Source: Sweltsa coloradensis
Taxonomy: Eukaryota; Arthropoda; Insecta; Plecoptera; Chloroperlidae
DNA: 64,000 nt
Assembly: GCA_024449915.1 (NCBI GenBank)
Contig: JAMZAV010000294.1
Coordinates: 420,807-484,806, forward strand
Direction: 5' to 3'
The translations under genes were made by a program, and so were the position numbers. Below the pieces are notes generated by a model. The model had not been told where the DNA came from. It did not search any database and saw only the letters and a program-made list of their open reading frames with translations. Shown here piece after piece: positions 33,001-48,000 of this stretch (position 1 is its first letter; the number at the start of each line of letters is the position of its first letter).

Positions 33001-36000
33001 TTTTAGGCGCTTCTACTATATGTCAACGATAATCGGATATCGATCGATATTATCGCGATATGGGTGGCTGTATTGCGATAATCGTACGATATCAATATTG
33101 CTAGCGATATCACGATAATTATCTTAAATCCGGATAATAGCAAATTCAGTAGCATATACTTGTGTATGACTAATCAACACTGCTACAACGATATTTTTCT
33201 CCTGAAATCTGGATTTCATAGAATTCCCAGTGTTTCAAAACGTTTTTTTCCGCTCGCGATCTATTCGACTATACCACTCCCCCCCCCGGCAATCGAGGAA
33301 CAGCACTCTCTGCTTGCTCTTACTCTCTCTCGCTTCACCACTCCCTCTCGCACAATCGCTCGTAGGAGGGGCATCGAGGGGCCTGTCGTAGGTGGCGGAC
33401 AATCCGCCAAAAGTGTTGAGATAGCGGGCAATTTAAATTGACGCAAATACGAGAGAAGCGAGTTTTATGCCAATATATCGTGATATGACTGCGTCATCTG
33501 TGTCTGTGATCTGCGCGATTTGTTTTGGTCACAACTCACAATTATCGCAATATTATTCTAATTTTGGTGCGGTTATCGATATATAAATTTTCAAATCGTT
33601 TGACATCCCTAGTTTCTACCAATAGACGAGTCTAGTCGTCTACCAAATTAGCAAGTCCCTATAGGCTGGCTTAGTCTAGTTTTTGTATAATTTACAATAT
33701 GATGAGTATCATAAATTATGGTTATGGTAATATTGTAACTGTTCTCATCCAGTACCTGGCTGTGGTTGTCTTGCATAGATAGAATCTTCCCCGGTTCTGC
33801 ACTCCTGAACACGTTCCTCCCACCCTCCATAAACACGCACGTATTCACGCATAGGCGTCGTCACAGGTGTTGAGCTGGCGGGCGGCATGGAATAGGAAGA
33901 GCTCACCTGCAAATGAAGGTCACAAACTTAATAAACAGAAACAAGCTACATACTAAATAGCTTAAGAAGTATGAGATCATAAGTCAATACTAGAACTACG
34001 TAGCACCTTGTTACTACTTTCTACATGTAACTAGTAAAGTTATCAGAATACTTCAAAATTTTACTTCCAAAGGGTCTCCAAAATTAGCTTTCTCATGTGT
34101 GTACTACTTTGGTATTCACATCACTAGAGGGCCCTGTAATTTTGCAAAACGCAAAAGCATCCTAGAAGGTCTACCTTTGTGTGCGTGTGGGTGGGTGGAT
34201 ACAGCGATCCCGAGCTAGTGGACCCAGACTCCTCTTCATCTGGTGTGTACAGCTGAGAGTCGGAGAGGGTGAGACCAGAGTCCCGCGAGAGTGACATCTT
34301 GTCCTTGCGCGGTGGCTCCAGCAGCTCTCGCTCGAGGCTGTCGATGGAAGAATCGTCTCGTCGCAGACCTCCGCTGTGCAGACTGTCCGACTCTTCTGCC
34401 CCGCTGTCCTGGCGGGGGGTATCCGGAGGTTCCCCCAGGAGGTGGGGAACGTGTGCGCCGCACAGGAGCTCACAGCGGGATATCAGCAGCTCTGTCGGAA
34501 GTAAACTCAATTTTTAAATTTAAAAGAAAAAAAAATGGTTTACGATTAGGGTTGTCGCCGATTATCAATCATTACTAGATTTGTAATCGAATGTGTAATC
34601 TACATATTTTTTAAGTTCTCCCAAAATTTTCATGGTTGAAGTGTAGGTACATACGTAGTAAGTTTTGTGGTACTATAGAGAGAAACAGTGCTAGTGATTT
34701 GAGTTGTAGTGATATTATATACTACGTGATCTATTTGGTCTGCTGTGTGCATATTTTGTAATCGAATGCAAATTTTGATTGTCAAATGTGCATAGCGCAC
34801 AAGATACAACAGTATAAAGTATCTCATTCTCACCTATGAGAGTAGGTACTGCCCGCGTGAGTGCTGCCTGGCTGGGTCCTGGTGCCCACAATAAGCTAGG
34901 GCCAACACACACGCCTAGGTTGGCTGCTGACATCAGGTTGTGCGCTGACCGACGGGCCACGTGGTGCATCACGCACAGGAAGTGGCACAAGAGATTCACG
35001 TTGACTCGCGGCAACTGATCCAAGACGCTATAGGAAATAAGATAGAACATCAGAAAAGAAATGTTGCTTTTGTTTTCTGCCTTATATGAGTGATATCTGA
35101 GCCCCAAAGATGTTGGAATAGTATATAGTAGGTCTAGATGACGCATGAGCGCTGCTGTACCTATTGCTAATTTTTCTGCGCCTGGCGGCCTTTTTGGGGG
35201 GATTCAAAGTCAAATCAAAGACACGCCAATCAAGGATAATTTGTAGGGTTGCCGTTCGATGTGAAAATCGTGATCGATAATCGGAGGCATCGAATCGATT
35301 ATCATATCGAAATATATCGATATCATAGACCCAAATCGATTATCATATCAAATTCCAAATTGAGCCTAGGAAGCAGAAACACGGAAGAAACATCGCGAAT
35401 TCAATATAATTGGGCAGACTGACGCTAGAGGAAGTTCACGCCACAAACACGTCGAGCCGTACTGAATACATCGCAATCGGGCCGGGCGATGTTTTCGTAT
35501 CGCCTTGTATCGCGCTGCGAGCGCATGCGCACTGGCGGCGGTGGGCGTGGCATTATACTTGAGCAGCGATTGGCTACTCCGACAACCAATCGGCGCGTTG
35601 ATACGACAGCGCGGCATTTTTAAGCATGGTAAACCGCGAAAACATCGATGTCACTATTTAAATCGATAATCATATCATATCATATCAAAATACTTGAATC
35701 GATTATCATATCATATTACTGATATCGATAATCGATCGATATTTCGATTATCGACGGCAACCCTAATAATTTGTAATCATGGTTGCATCATGTTGCGAAT
35801 ATAATACGTTACTTACTTACGTTACGCTACTTAATAATAACACTTATAAACTTACTTATAACAAGCATCATAACACAAAATACTAGGCCTACATCCTGCA
35901 CCTCTGTGTACTAGGTTAACTGACAGCTGACTGTTCCCCCACAATGGCCGCCGTTCCCGTGTTCAATTAACAATAAGTTTTCGTGGACTGCCGCTATGGA

Positions 36001-39000
36001 GTGCTAGGGACTTGCTGGGCCCTTAATAATAATGTTGGCTATTAATTGTTAATGTGATTACCGTATTTACTCGCTTATAGGCCGCCCTCGAGTAAAGGCC
36101 GCACCCTTATTTTGACCACTCAGATTTTAAAGATTTGGATATAAATACTATTGATAAATGGCTTCACATAATGGCCGCACCCCACTTTTTGAACTTGACA
36201 ATTTCAAATATACCCGAGCCGAGGCCTATACTCGCATAAATACAGTATGATACGATTAATAATTATTAATTAATAACATTATTATACAATTATGGTACTA
36301 TTTTATTAACATTTACTACATTATTTAGTTGATGCAGTGACGATGAATAATGAATGATGTTTACAATGTCTTTTGCCATATTATACAGGATTCAAACCCA
36401 TGTCCATGTTTGTGCCACATGCTTACATCCTGCACTCCAACCTTATGAATGAGCCAATAATCTAGACTAGCTACTGTCTGGGGCTAGGAGAGTTTTAATT
36501 TTAGCATTTTACATATTATAATTTGAGCATTTAGTAATTACTTAAATGCTTAGGCCTACAATAAATAGGTCGGATAGGTCAATTAGTCCCATCACTTTAA
36601 AAGTTAAAGCCTGTAGGCTAACTGGCAAGGAAATATTTAATTTTGTTAGGGGCCTGTACATTTTAAAAGTGAAGAGGAGTCGCTGAGGCTGGCGCAGAGA
36701 AGAGTTTAGGCGTTCAGCGTTCTGTTTTTTTCCGGGTAAGCATTAACATAGGGCCTAGATCAAATTTCACACGAACCTTAATAAAGAATCAATTTATGAT
36801 GAGATCAAGTACGCGTATTCCTTATTCAATTTATTTTGAATACAAAATTAGATTAACAGTTTGATGGCTATTATCCAGAATTTTATACCATATTTTGTTT
36901 TCTCATTTTTTAACGTTTTTAACTTGTCACACGCAATGATTTTCTAAGGCTAATTCTGGACAACCGAGTGTGGAAATCAATAAAAAGGTAGTCCTACTCT
37001 ATTAACAATCAAAACAAAATATGGTAATGAATTATATCTCCAACCGTTCAGCTGCAATCGTTAAGTCAACACCCGAGCACGTGCATTTTAGTTGGGCCAA
37101 GCTCAGCGCCCTCCTCTTAACATGTAGTCTTTTCATTTCTGAGTAGCCTACTGGCTGGAGAGATCGAAGTACTATGTCAAATAAAGAATGATCGCGGGAA
37201 ACTTTGTTTCTTTATTTTGAAAAATTAGGGCCTGAACATTTATTTGAATTTAAGCAAATTTAGCATTTTGTTGCCATTTTTTTAAAATGTCATCTAAGCC
37301 CTAAATGTGGGAAGTTCTTTGTACTTGTAGGGTTAATGAGAAATTAATCAATTAATTATGCTTTTTGGCACTAAACTAACACTTAAAATCACAATGAAAT
37401 GTTGCCACGTAAAATGTTAGAACACAATGCTTATCTAATTAAGCGAGCGAAGCGAGCGTTTCCATTTGACTCTGCCGGAAAAAATAGTCACTGTTTTTTT
37501 TTTTTTTTTTTTTTGGTTTGTTTTTTTGTTTGTATGTCTCGCCATAACGTTCGAACGGAGGCTCGGATCGAGTTGAAATTTTGATCATCCGCAAGCTTTG
37601 TTCTCGATTGAATGCCATTAGTTTTGTGGCAAAATCGTTCAAAAAGTTAAAAAGTTACATTAAAGTTAATCAAAAGTTTTTTTTCAAACTAAACGGCAAG
37701 CCAAATCATTTAGAATGTCCGTCCGGTCACGAATATGTTAATTTTATTTTGATCCGATAAGTAGTGTAGATGGAAATTACATTATAACAAAAGTAACGTT
37801 GCCATGGCAACGAAAAGACGCGCGAAGTTTCTAATGCACTGCCACCTAGAAGTAATCAAAATACTTTCGAGGGAGCAGTGTATTATTTGTCACCAAAGAG
37901 TTTAAATAGTGTTTCCAAGGAGTCAAGGTCCTCTAGATGGCGGTGGATTTTATTCACAAAGTAAAGGTTTACACACGGGTTTACCCAAATACCTTGGCAA
38001 TAATAAATAATATTGGAAACATACATGGCCCTGTGGACAGCGAACGTCGCAAATTTTAAAATTTAAAAAAATGTGCAATGTGGGTCTAGCTATAGCACGT
38101 GCTCGCTTATCAACGCGTCCAACTGAGCGTTTCCTAGTTTTAGTGGCATTTTGTAGCATCCAAAACGATATGTTCTACCCATTGAGCATAAAAAGTAAAA
38201 AACCGAAAATGCACCATTTACGTACCTCTATCTAACTAATATTGTATAACATTTGTGTGTAGGGTGAGGCCTTATAAGTACTTTCAACAATTTTTTTCTG
38301 TTGAGAAAATATGAATGTAGTACGCCTATATGCAGTGTCCGGTAGGAACTTTTAACAACATTTTAAGGAATGAGTTTCATTTTTAGTTAGTAGAGAAACT
38401 TTCAACACAAAAGTTAAAAATTTGGGGAACTTTAAATAAAGTTTTATAAGTTCCCTTCACTCTTAGAGGTGTTTAAATTCACCATGCCTTTACATTTGAA
38501 AACATATTTAGATGATACAGATATGAAAATCAGTTGATAAAAAACGGTAGCATATCATTTTTAGGAGGCGAAACCTCGATTGATGGATGTCATATATGCC
38601 CGCGAAGACGCTTCTTAAAAATTCAATGTAGGTACTACCATAATTTATCTGATAAAGGAACTTTTATTATTTCAGGAACTCAACAGTTCCTTTTAATGTA
38701 AGGTGACCAGACGTACCGGTTTGACCGGTACTGTACCGTTTTCAGAACACTTGTACCGGTGTCCCAAGAGTCTTGTTAAAATGTCGTATTTGTACCGGTT
38801 TGCAATTTTGGATGGGAAATGTCCCGGTATTCTGTTAGTACCATGTGGAAGGATAATGTTTTACTTGAAGAAATACACTCTTATGATAAATACTAACAGT
38901 AATAACATTGTAATAGTTGTTCAACTTTGAAGAAGATATTTTTATTTTCTCTAAGGGTGTGCGAGTATTATTCAATGATTTTGGTGGAGGTGCCGGGTCG

Positions 39001-42000
39001 CGCGCGAGTGTGAAAACTGAAAACGTAAATATTGTAATCTATTCTTATTGGCGTTACCAAATCAAGTCAAATATCCATAACACTAACCTCAGTCTTTTGA
39101 CACTAATTTTTGTTTTCGTTTAGGAAGTTCTGAACTTTGCACAAATAATAAAAAAAATGTCACTCACCGTAATGTTTGTATCATCATTTTCATGTAATAT
39201 ACCACTAACTACGAATTATGTCATAACCTAGCCCTAATAACATATTTTGTAATTGATCATTTAAATAATCTAGAGAGAGAGATTACATTTTAAAATCAAT
39301 TACATGTTACTCTTTCACTTTTGGAGCCAACATATAGACTTATCAATAAATAAAATTAATATTGAACACATAATTGTAAAAAAATAAATGTAGCTATAGA
39401 TTTTCTTTTAAAAAAGACGACGAAGTACTCGGACTCGACTCAAATTAAAAAATCAGGACTTGCACAACCCTAATTTTCTCAGTCATTATTTGCATTGATT
39501 TTGTTTATAGATAATGAAAAATCAAAATGTGTTATCATGCAACTGAACTACGTTTTTGATTAATTACATACCTACACTTATTATTTTGTTGTAAAGACAT
39601 AATGTATTAAAAGATAAATCATGCATATTAGGCCTATGCAAATTCAATGAATTTTCAATTATCTTTATACTTATTATTGATTAGAAGAACTTCATGAGTA
39701 TGATGCCCTCATCAATAAAATACGCGCATTATTTTTTCCGAGTGCTTCTATTTTATTTTGTACTATAATTTTTAAACCACTACATTTTACGATTTAAGAT
39801 TTTACGACTTCAAAAATGTACACATTAAAACCATTTTTAATTCATATTTTCATGTCAGAAAGCTGTTTTCTGGGCATTTGACCAAATATATCTCCAAAAA
39901 ATTGCCTTTAGCGGCTGGGGCTCTGCCCCAGAACGCGAAATGGTAGTACAAAGTACATATTCTTTCACTTTAGTTGTCCCGGTTTGTAACTTTCAAAATA
40001 TGGTCACCTTATTTTAATGTGATGTAGGCCTAACTTTTAAAAGTTCCTTTTTGGTGGGAACTTCCTCAACACTGCCTAAATAATAGTCAACTAAAATTAA
40101 TAAATTTTAAATCATATAATTCTTTTTAATTCACATTTGACAGCAAAAGGGTATTTAAACATCTACTAACTAGGGAAACGCCAAAGTCGTTGTTAGACGA
40201 GTGAGTGAGCCATGTGTTGAGTACCCGGTAACATTTCTTTTCTTCCCCTTACCTTTAGGCCTCCCTAGCCTATCATATAGGCTACATTGGAGCATTTTGG
40301 CCTAAACTATGGCCTAAACATTTACACAACTCCCGGACCAACAATCTAACATTAAGCAAGACCCGGCAGTCACACGGAATATTCAGTTGAAGACTGCAAC
40401 AACAGCAACCTCCGGCACAGTGATTCCACCAATACCCTATTATCTATACGAATATAATTATCAAACTTAAATGCAAATGTTCCCGGGTACTCACCACATG
40501 ACTCGCTCACTCGTCTAACTACGACTTTGGCGTTTCCCTAGTCTAGTTGGCTAAAGCGCCCTTGTAGCCGAAATGTGGGAGACGTGGGTTCAATCCCCTG
40601 GTCGGGAAAGATTTTGTAATTTCTAGATTGCATTTCAAAAATAATTATAAACATGTTTTGAAATGCATATAACGCAGTGTAGTCCATCATCTGTGGCAAT
40701 AGGGCCTACTATGGTTAACATAGCCAGTACGAAATACGTGAAAATATTGCAAGGTTTACTCAATCTACGTGCGGAATTTTAAGGGTACCTTGACGTCCAA
40801 CATTCGACTGACCTTGCATGGACACGGCATTTCACGGCCAGGCGAAAAACAAACAAAAAATATCTTTTCAAAATCTAAAACATTGTCGTTAAAATAATTT
40901 CTAAACATTGGAAGTCTATTTCTCAGTTTATTATTTCTTGTAGGTTTAAATCGCAATGAATCTTGCTGATTTTGTTAACAGTTCTCAATAAACTCGTACC
41001 GGATGTCCGTTTAAAATTTCAGCGCAATTTGTTCAGCGATTCGGCTGATTTTCAACGTACACACACACACACACACACGCACGCACGCAGAAAAACCGTT
41101 AAGGGCCGTTTAAGTCGAATGGAAATCACTACGTTCGCTACGCTCACTCGTTCAATTATCCGAGAATCCCCTACCTCTTGATCCTTGCGAGCTTCTCCTG
41201 CTCGTCGGGACACTCGAGCGCCTCCATCCACAGAGGGTAAAGAGCGGAGCCGAGCAACGGGTCGGGAAGAGACCGGAGAAAGTCCTTGAGAAGCGAAGCC
41301 GTCACCAGCACCGGGAGGCATTCCGTTGCAAGTTCCGCTCCCTCGTCCAGACGGTCGCGTAGTTCACGTACGAGGCGCGCGTTGGCAGACTTGCGGAAGA
41401 TGCCTTGCGTCTGCGGACCTTTTGAAAACACCTCATGGAGCATCGCCTGTAAAGAAGATGTCATTAAGGATGTTGTAATACAATAGGGATGTTTAACCTT
41501 GGTTTTACAGTAGGCGACTATGGTGGTGTTATGTTAGTATAAAGTGAAACTTTTTTTGTAACCCCGGTGAAGGCACTTTTTTTATTGCTTTCTAAAGTAC
41601 TAATACTATTATATATATATATATATGGTGGTAGGTATTATAATAATATCAGAGCTAATGACATGAGATTTTATGTACACCTTGTTACAATTTACTTATT
41701 TTTATTTATTTATCTTTTAAATCCTATACCAGAAACTTGTTGGCATATGTACATTGTTCTGGTTTCCTATCGGGGGCATACTTTGGTGATCTGCTTCTAA
41801 ATGCAAGTATGCCTACAACTAGAAATAGTATTGTGATCCCTACCATGACTGGCTTAGGCAGGTTTTCGCCATGGCACAATGAAGACAGTGGTCGACCAAA
41901 GAGTTGTCCCATTGGGCTACCATCTTTGCTGAGGCTTCTCTTAAATACTTCCCGTATTCGCATGGGAGTCTTGCGATTCTTTTTGTTGTTCTTTTTGGCG

Positions 42001-45000
42001 CTCAAATCCAAGCTTTGTGGACAATCGTTGCACTTTCGTTTACTGTTCAAACAAAAACAAACTGTTAGCAAAGAGTAAAAAATGTGAAAGGAAAATTTTG
42101 AAAGATGATGCCCTACTTACAAATTGACTTATTGCAGTCTACATATTATAGCAACTTTGTTAATAAATGAAGACAAGAAGTAGACTGCAATCCAATAAGT
42201 CAATTTGTAAGTAGGGATAAATAAGATTTGGTGGAGAGTTTGTATGCTGAGAAGTATTGTGATTATTAGGTATGATCGTATGAGTGATGGTATGATGTAT
42301 TAGTATTATTATTGTGTTATTTATTATTGAATCCAGAAAATGTTAGAAATACGGTTCTACAGCGCTACACGGGTTCTATTTCCAACTAAACCTGTTTTTG
42401 CTAGGTCTTAGAGAATTAAACTGATTACTGAGGATAATGAAATGTCTAAGGAAACCTACCTGAGAATAAACTGGCACTTTGGCAGAGGGTCAGGTCCGTG
42501 TACATTGTTGCAGTGGTCTAGGTCGAAGCCCTCCTCTGAGCTGAGACCGTGTCGTAACGTGCTCAGCTTTATGGCAAATGGACGCTCGTGTCCAATCAGA
42601 GGGTAGGGCGCCTCGTCGCGCGCCGTTCTTGCCCACAGCTGGAACCCGTCTACGTCCTGTGCACGGAGGTCCAGGTGCTCCAGCGCCAGACGAACACAGC
42701 AGCGCGCAGTCTCGTCAGGGCCCACACTGAATGTCTTACACTGTTCAACAGAAAACACAATAATAGGCTTCTCGTAATAACATGGATTATTATTTATTTA
42801 TTCATGAGCAAAATGGTGTTACATAAAATATTGCAGCTTAGCAATATGAAATGGAGGTAGGAGCATACTTTTGATCCATACACATGTGTGTTAAATATGG
42901 GATGGACATATAATAATTAGAGATACGTGAAAATAGTGTTTTGTGAATAGATGCTACAAACTACCAAGTGCTATTTATTCAATTAAAACTATGGTTTTCC
43001 AGTCCTATTTTATTTTATTTTACATAGCCTAGTACCTGTAATTTGTTTATACACATTGTTATTCAGATGATATAAATTGAACCTTGGTGACATGATTTTA
43101 AAGTCAAAATATGAAAAAACTTCATACTCAAGATTTTGAAAGTGGCCAAAAAATAGATGCTAAAAAACGCTATAAAATGACACTTGAAAATGCAATATAA
43201 ACGTATCTCTAAATTAATAATCAATACCCTATTGTGATTGCACTATTTGAAGTTGTTTACCTTTTATGGACTGCACACTTTTAAAACTAATTCAATTTAA
43301 ATTAGGGTGTACATCATCATAATTCATAATAATATTTATAATAACAATGAGTGACATGTAGGCCTAGACATGAACCACAGTACCAGCTACAAGTGAGGGT
43401 CTTTCATCATACTGCACCTGGCATTGTAAGACAAGTGACTGCATTGCCAAACAATGCATAATTATTGATAACCTCGATGATACACTAAAGAAAAATCCCT
43501 AGTAGTTTTAGTTTAGCACTTGTTGCATCCCACAGTGCAGAACAAGTGTCTTGGAAGTTGAAGGGCGCGCGCGCGGGCGCAGGTGTCCACTGTCCTTCCA
43601 TTCATAATAATTATAGCAACCTAGGCAGCCAAGGAGGAAAGATGATGGGAGGTGACAGGACAATCATAATCATAAATCGCTACGGAACACAAGACATGTT
43701 CCAATGGAAGCACGCCTATGAAGTTATGCCAACAAGGATAAGACAGAACTAAACAATGGATACCACAATATGAACTATGAAACAATGTTCTTCAAAGAAT
43801 GTGGGTCCAATCCATAAGCTGGTAAATAACACAATGGCAAGAGTGTACAATTATTATTTATGTCAACATATGGCGTTTTCTCGCAACATACCAACCACTC
43901 ACACTGATGGGATTTTAATTGGTTCACGTTTCTGAAACATTATGCTGTAACGAAGAATGTAGCCTAGGCATTTTGTTATTGACACCAATCAAATTCTTAA
44001 CAGTGTGATGCACTTGACTGAGTCCTCCAATTCAATGTTGGTACCAGATCATAGTAGCGACTGGATCTTGTAAACTGGTTCCTTCTCCTTCTCCGTGTTG
44101 ACTACTTCGTTCAATTTGGTCCACCACAGATCTCGAGCGGCTTGGGTTCTGCAATAAGAAAATAAGTATAAATTAATTAAAGATCTTCACATTAGATGCT
44201 ACAAAAACTATTACAATGCACCTTTCGCCTGCACTCCCCCCCCCCCCTTCCCACACACACACACAAAAAAAATACAAAAACTGAATTTTAGAGATGGAAA
44301 TTAAATTTTGCGACTTTAAAACAAAAAAATCGATTTAGAAAGTTTCGTCATCGAAATAGCCGAAAATTCACTAAATGAAGTTGATAACAATCCATTGTTT
44401 AAAATACATTTCTACTGTCCAAAACATTAAACAGTATTATAGGCCTATTTTAATTCTATATATGTTTTGAAAACAATATCAAAGTTGCAAATTGGTTCAC
44501 CAACTCAACTCTCACTTCAAAGAAGAGTGCGCCGAATGCGGACAACGGATATTAAAGAGTCTAACGTTTCTAGTGGATATTGATAATGAAATAAATTCGT
44601 CATATCCCGCCTTTTCCCAGTTTCCACATAACTATCAGTGAAGCTTTTGTACAATTTTATAATACGGTACATAATTTCATAAAATATTTTCTAAGGCATA
44701 ACAATAAAAATATTCGTGGATTCGTAAAGTGAAAACTCGGCGAAAAAATAGCTTCCATATTTCCACACTTCTAATCGAAAACCACACATTCTTAACTCAA
44801 TTCCCACGATCCAAACTAAACAATTTGTATTTTGTAACGAGTTAATCTTTATGCTCTACAAGTAGCTGACCGATAACATGGAGTGGGTCTCATAAGTCAT
44901 AATCTGTTGAGAGCAGATAACTCTCTCAACAATTCTTTATCAATCAACAAGTCCGGATGTTTACGATTCACGTAATTAAAGACCGACATATTATATTACA

Positions 45001-48000
45001 CAATCCGCGGTTAAAACCTCGCGAATGATTCACCGTCATCCTACGTTGGTTACCATAATTTTCATTGGTTGATACTCTTGAGAGTTGGGACGCGGTGGGG
45101 CCATACTATCTATTATCAACGGGAATATTTTAATCGCATTATCATAGATGCGTCGTCGTCTAATCACCTTTTCAGACAAACTCATATCATACGATCGTCG
45201 TTAAAACATACTTTTCTATGAGTAGCTTACCTACAAGGAAAAGTAAGCTTTAAATGACAATAATCGAAATAGATAACACAATAATAAAGCAAGTCTCACT
45301 TATTCATGGTCGATAAGAGTCGCGGAGAATCGAACCCGGACTGTCTCCACAACTTGAGCCTCGGTTGAGTGTTTTCCAGTGAGTCGGGCAGAACCAAACT
45401 GGGCGCAGAGTGAAAGGGTTTCTTTCCACGTCCGGAACGCGAGCCAGACAACCCCCAGCATCCCTGAAACCTCTTCTCTTCATCCCCCAAGGACACGTTC
45501 AGCTTGCTGCTCCCGCGCAGGGGTAGGAGTATTGTCATCATGACAAAGTGTTTGCGACGGTACGGAATCAATCTGACTTTGCTCAAAGATTGTCCGTCAT
45601 GTCACTCACACGCAGGTGGTAGGCTATACCTGTTACGCACGTGGCACACACACACTTGCTGTACAGCCGTCACTGACGCACAAAGAACGAATAAAGACGA
45701 ATGAATAGTGAATACAGAAAAACACAATCAAGTTCTTACCGAAACGCACAAGAATTGGAATTCATCACTTCACCTGCTTGCCTATCAAACACTCAAACAC
45801 ACTGCACTGCACTGATCACTCAATCCACGACCAAACCGACACTAGACTTGATTACTACGCGAAAGAATCGAAGTTATTTGCACAGTGCACTCACTTCCTG
45901 CGTGAAGTTAATGAACGGACTAGACGACGCAAGCAATTAACACTAACAGGAAGCCGCGATTAATATTTCACCAACTCTTCAAATGCGCCTGCCTGTCTTC
46001 CGCCGCCCGGCGCACGAGCGAGCGAAATGAAGCGAGGTTGACTTTGACGCCCGCCGGAGGCGATTGGAAGCATGGCTGAGAGGGGGGGGGGGTGTCAGTG
46101 AAGGGCGAGGGGGGGAGAACGGGGCACCGGGGATGTACGTAGGACAATCAAATTAAACAAGATTCCTGAACATATGGAAAATGAATGTGGCCCGTGGGTA
46201 ATATATATATTATTATATTACCGTTAGGTTTAGAATGGACTATACTTTCTATTAGAATTGTTCGCATCTATCTTCATTCATTTTTATAATGTATTGCAAT
46301 CGACGAATTTCTGATTTTGCATAGATGCAATTTTAATTTTTGCTGGATCCTACACAAATTAAATCTAGCTCACGAGAAGCGCGTCACATGATAACTCTCA
46401 CACATCACACTCCCACTAAACCTTATCGCGTACCAATCTCAGAACATATCTCTTCGAGTGTATATTTGTATGACGTCGGTTACGGGTTACCTGAATCATC
46501 ATATTTTATCTTTATTGATACCTAATTAATACTAGATATAAAAAAAACAAGTATCGTATATGTAACTTTTTACGGTAGGCCTAATTACGTTCCGGAATAA
46601 GATGAAAAATTATATTGAGAAGTGAAAACCAATATGAAACTGGTGGTGTGTCTATTTGAGCGCAATGGTGACTTGTGCATTGAATTGAATTGAATTAGAT
46701 ACGCTCAGCTCAAGATCTTCCAGTCCAGCTTTTTTTCTCGTGATCTTGCCTTGTTCGAAAGGGATGAATCAAGGACATAGAACAATGAATGGATTGTATG
46801 AGGCAGAAAATGTGAAGGGACCATCAGGAGATTGTGAGCTCTCAATAAGGCTCAGTTTTATGTGCAGTAGATAAAGAAAACGGAAAAAGAGATGGGGTTA
46901 CAAAAATAAAAAAGTAAAAATAGATTATGAAACCAGCAAACAAAGCCGCGCTCTGGCGCACTACGCTCGGCATTTATATGGGATAAGTTATCACACATAC
47001 ATTACACCATGCATTAAAATAATGACGATCCCGATTTATCACAATGTCTCATCGTTATATCGGATCGATTGATATTTCCACACTCACGCGGTTTCTGAGT
47101 CTTTTGCTCTTCCTGTTTATTGTGAATGTTTATTGCGGATATTGACTCTCACCCATCTTGTTATGTTTGGTAACTTCCCCCCGACTGCAACACTTGCTTC
47201 GGTCTTCTGGTTTAGTCATACAGGTTCCAAGCTGCACATGTGCTTGGCCAAACCAAACCATCAATCTGTTTTCGTAAACGCGAGGGGTCCCAACTGAACA
47301 AACAGACGCCACTGCCTTGCATCACCGCCACCACTGACATCGTGAGCAAGACGAATTTTGAGGATCGGTGGAAATCCCAATTCATTCACGGCGACACAAA
47401 TGGAATGCATAACTTGGTATTTCTGTTCATTAATGAAGGCATCTTGTCTTGTGAGGATTTCCTTGGTAGGTGGAATAGTATTTGAAGATAAGAAGAGATA
47501 ATCCCTTCCTTCCTGTTATTTGATATTTATACTTCGTGAGGCAAGTGGCATGAATGGTGCACAATTACCTATTACTCTGTGTTAGTCTGCGACTTGGCTA
47601 AAAAAAATCCATGTCTAGCCAAGCTGCATAAGAATGTCGATATTGAACAATGAGACGATTCTAAGAATTATGACATATAAAAGCTTTTGCTTTTGTAAAA
47701 GCTTTTGCTTTTGAGTTTTTGAATGGAACATGGAACTATTTTGTAGCGCACGGGGGCGTGTAGATTAATGTACACCTTGAAATTGGTTTTCAAGTTTATT
47801 ATACCAACTTTTGATACATTGTAGATATTATGTGATCACTTTAATTTTAATTTGTGACAAAGTGATTTTTGCTTTTTAGTACAGAAAATATGCAACAAAA
47901 ATTGATTTTTGTACGTATTTTGTATGTAATTCCAACGTCGAAAGGTGGATATGTGTAATGCTATTTTTTGGCATGTGAGTATGACAGTTATTAGGCAAAT

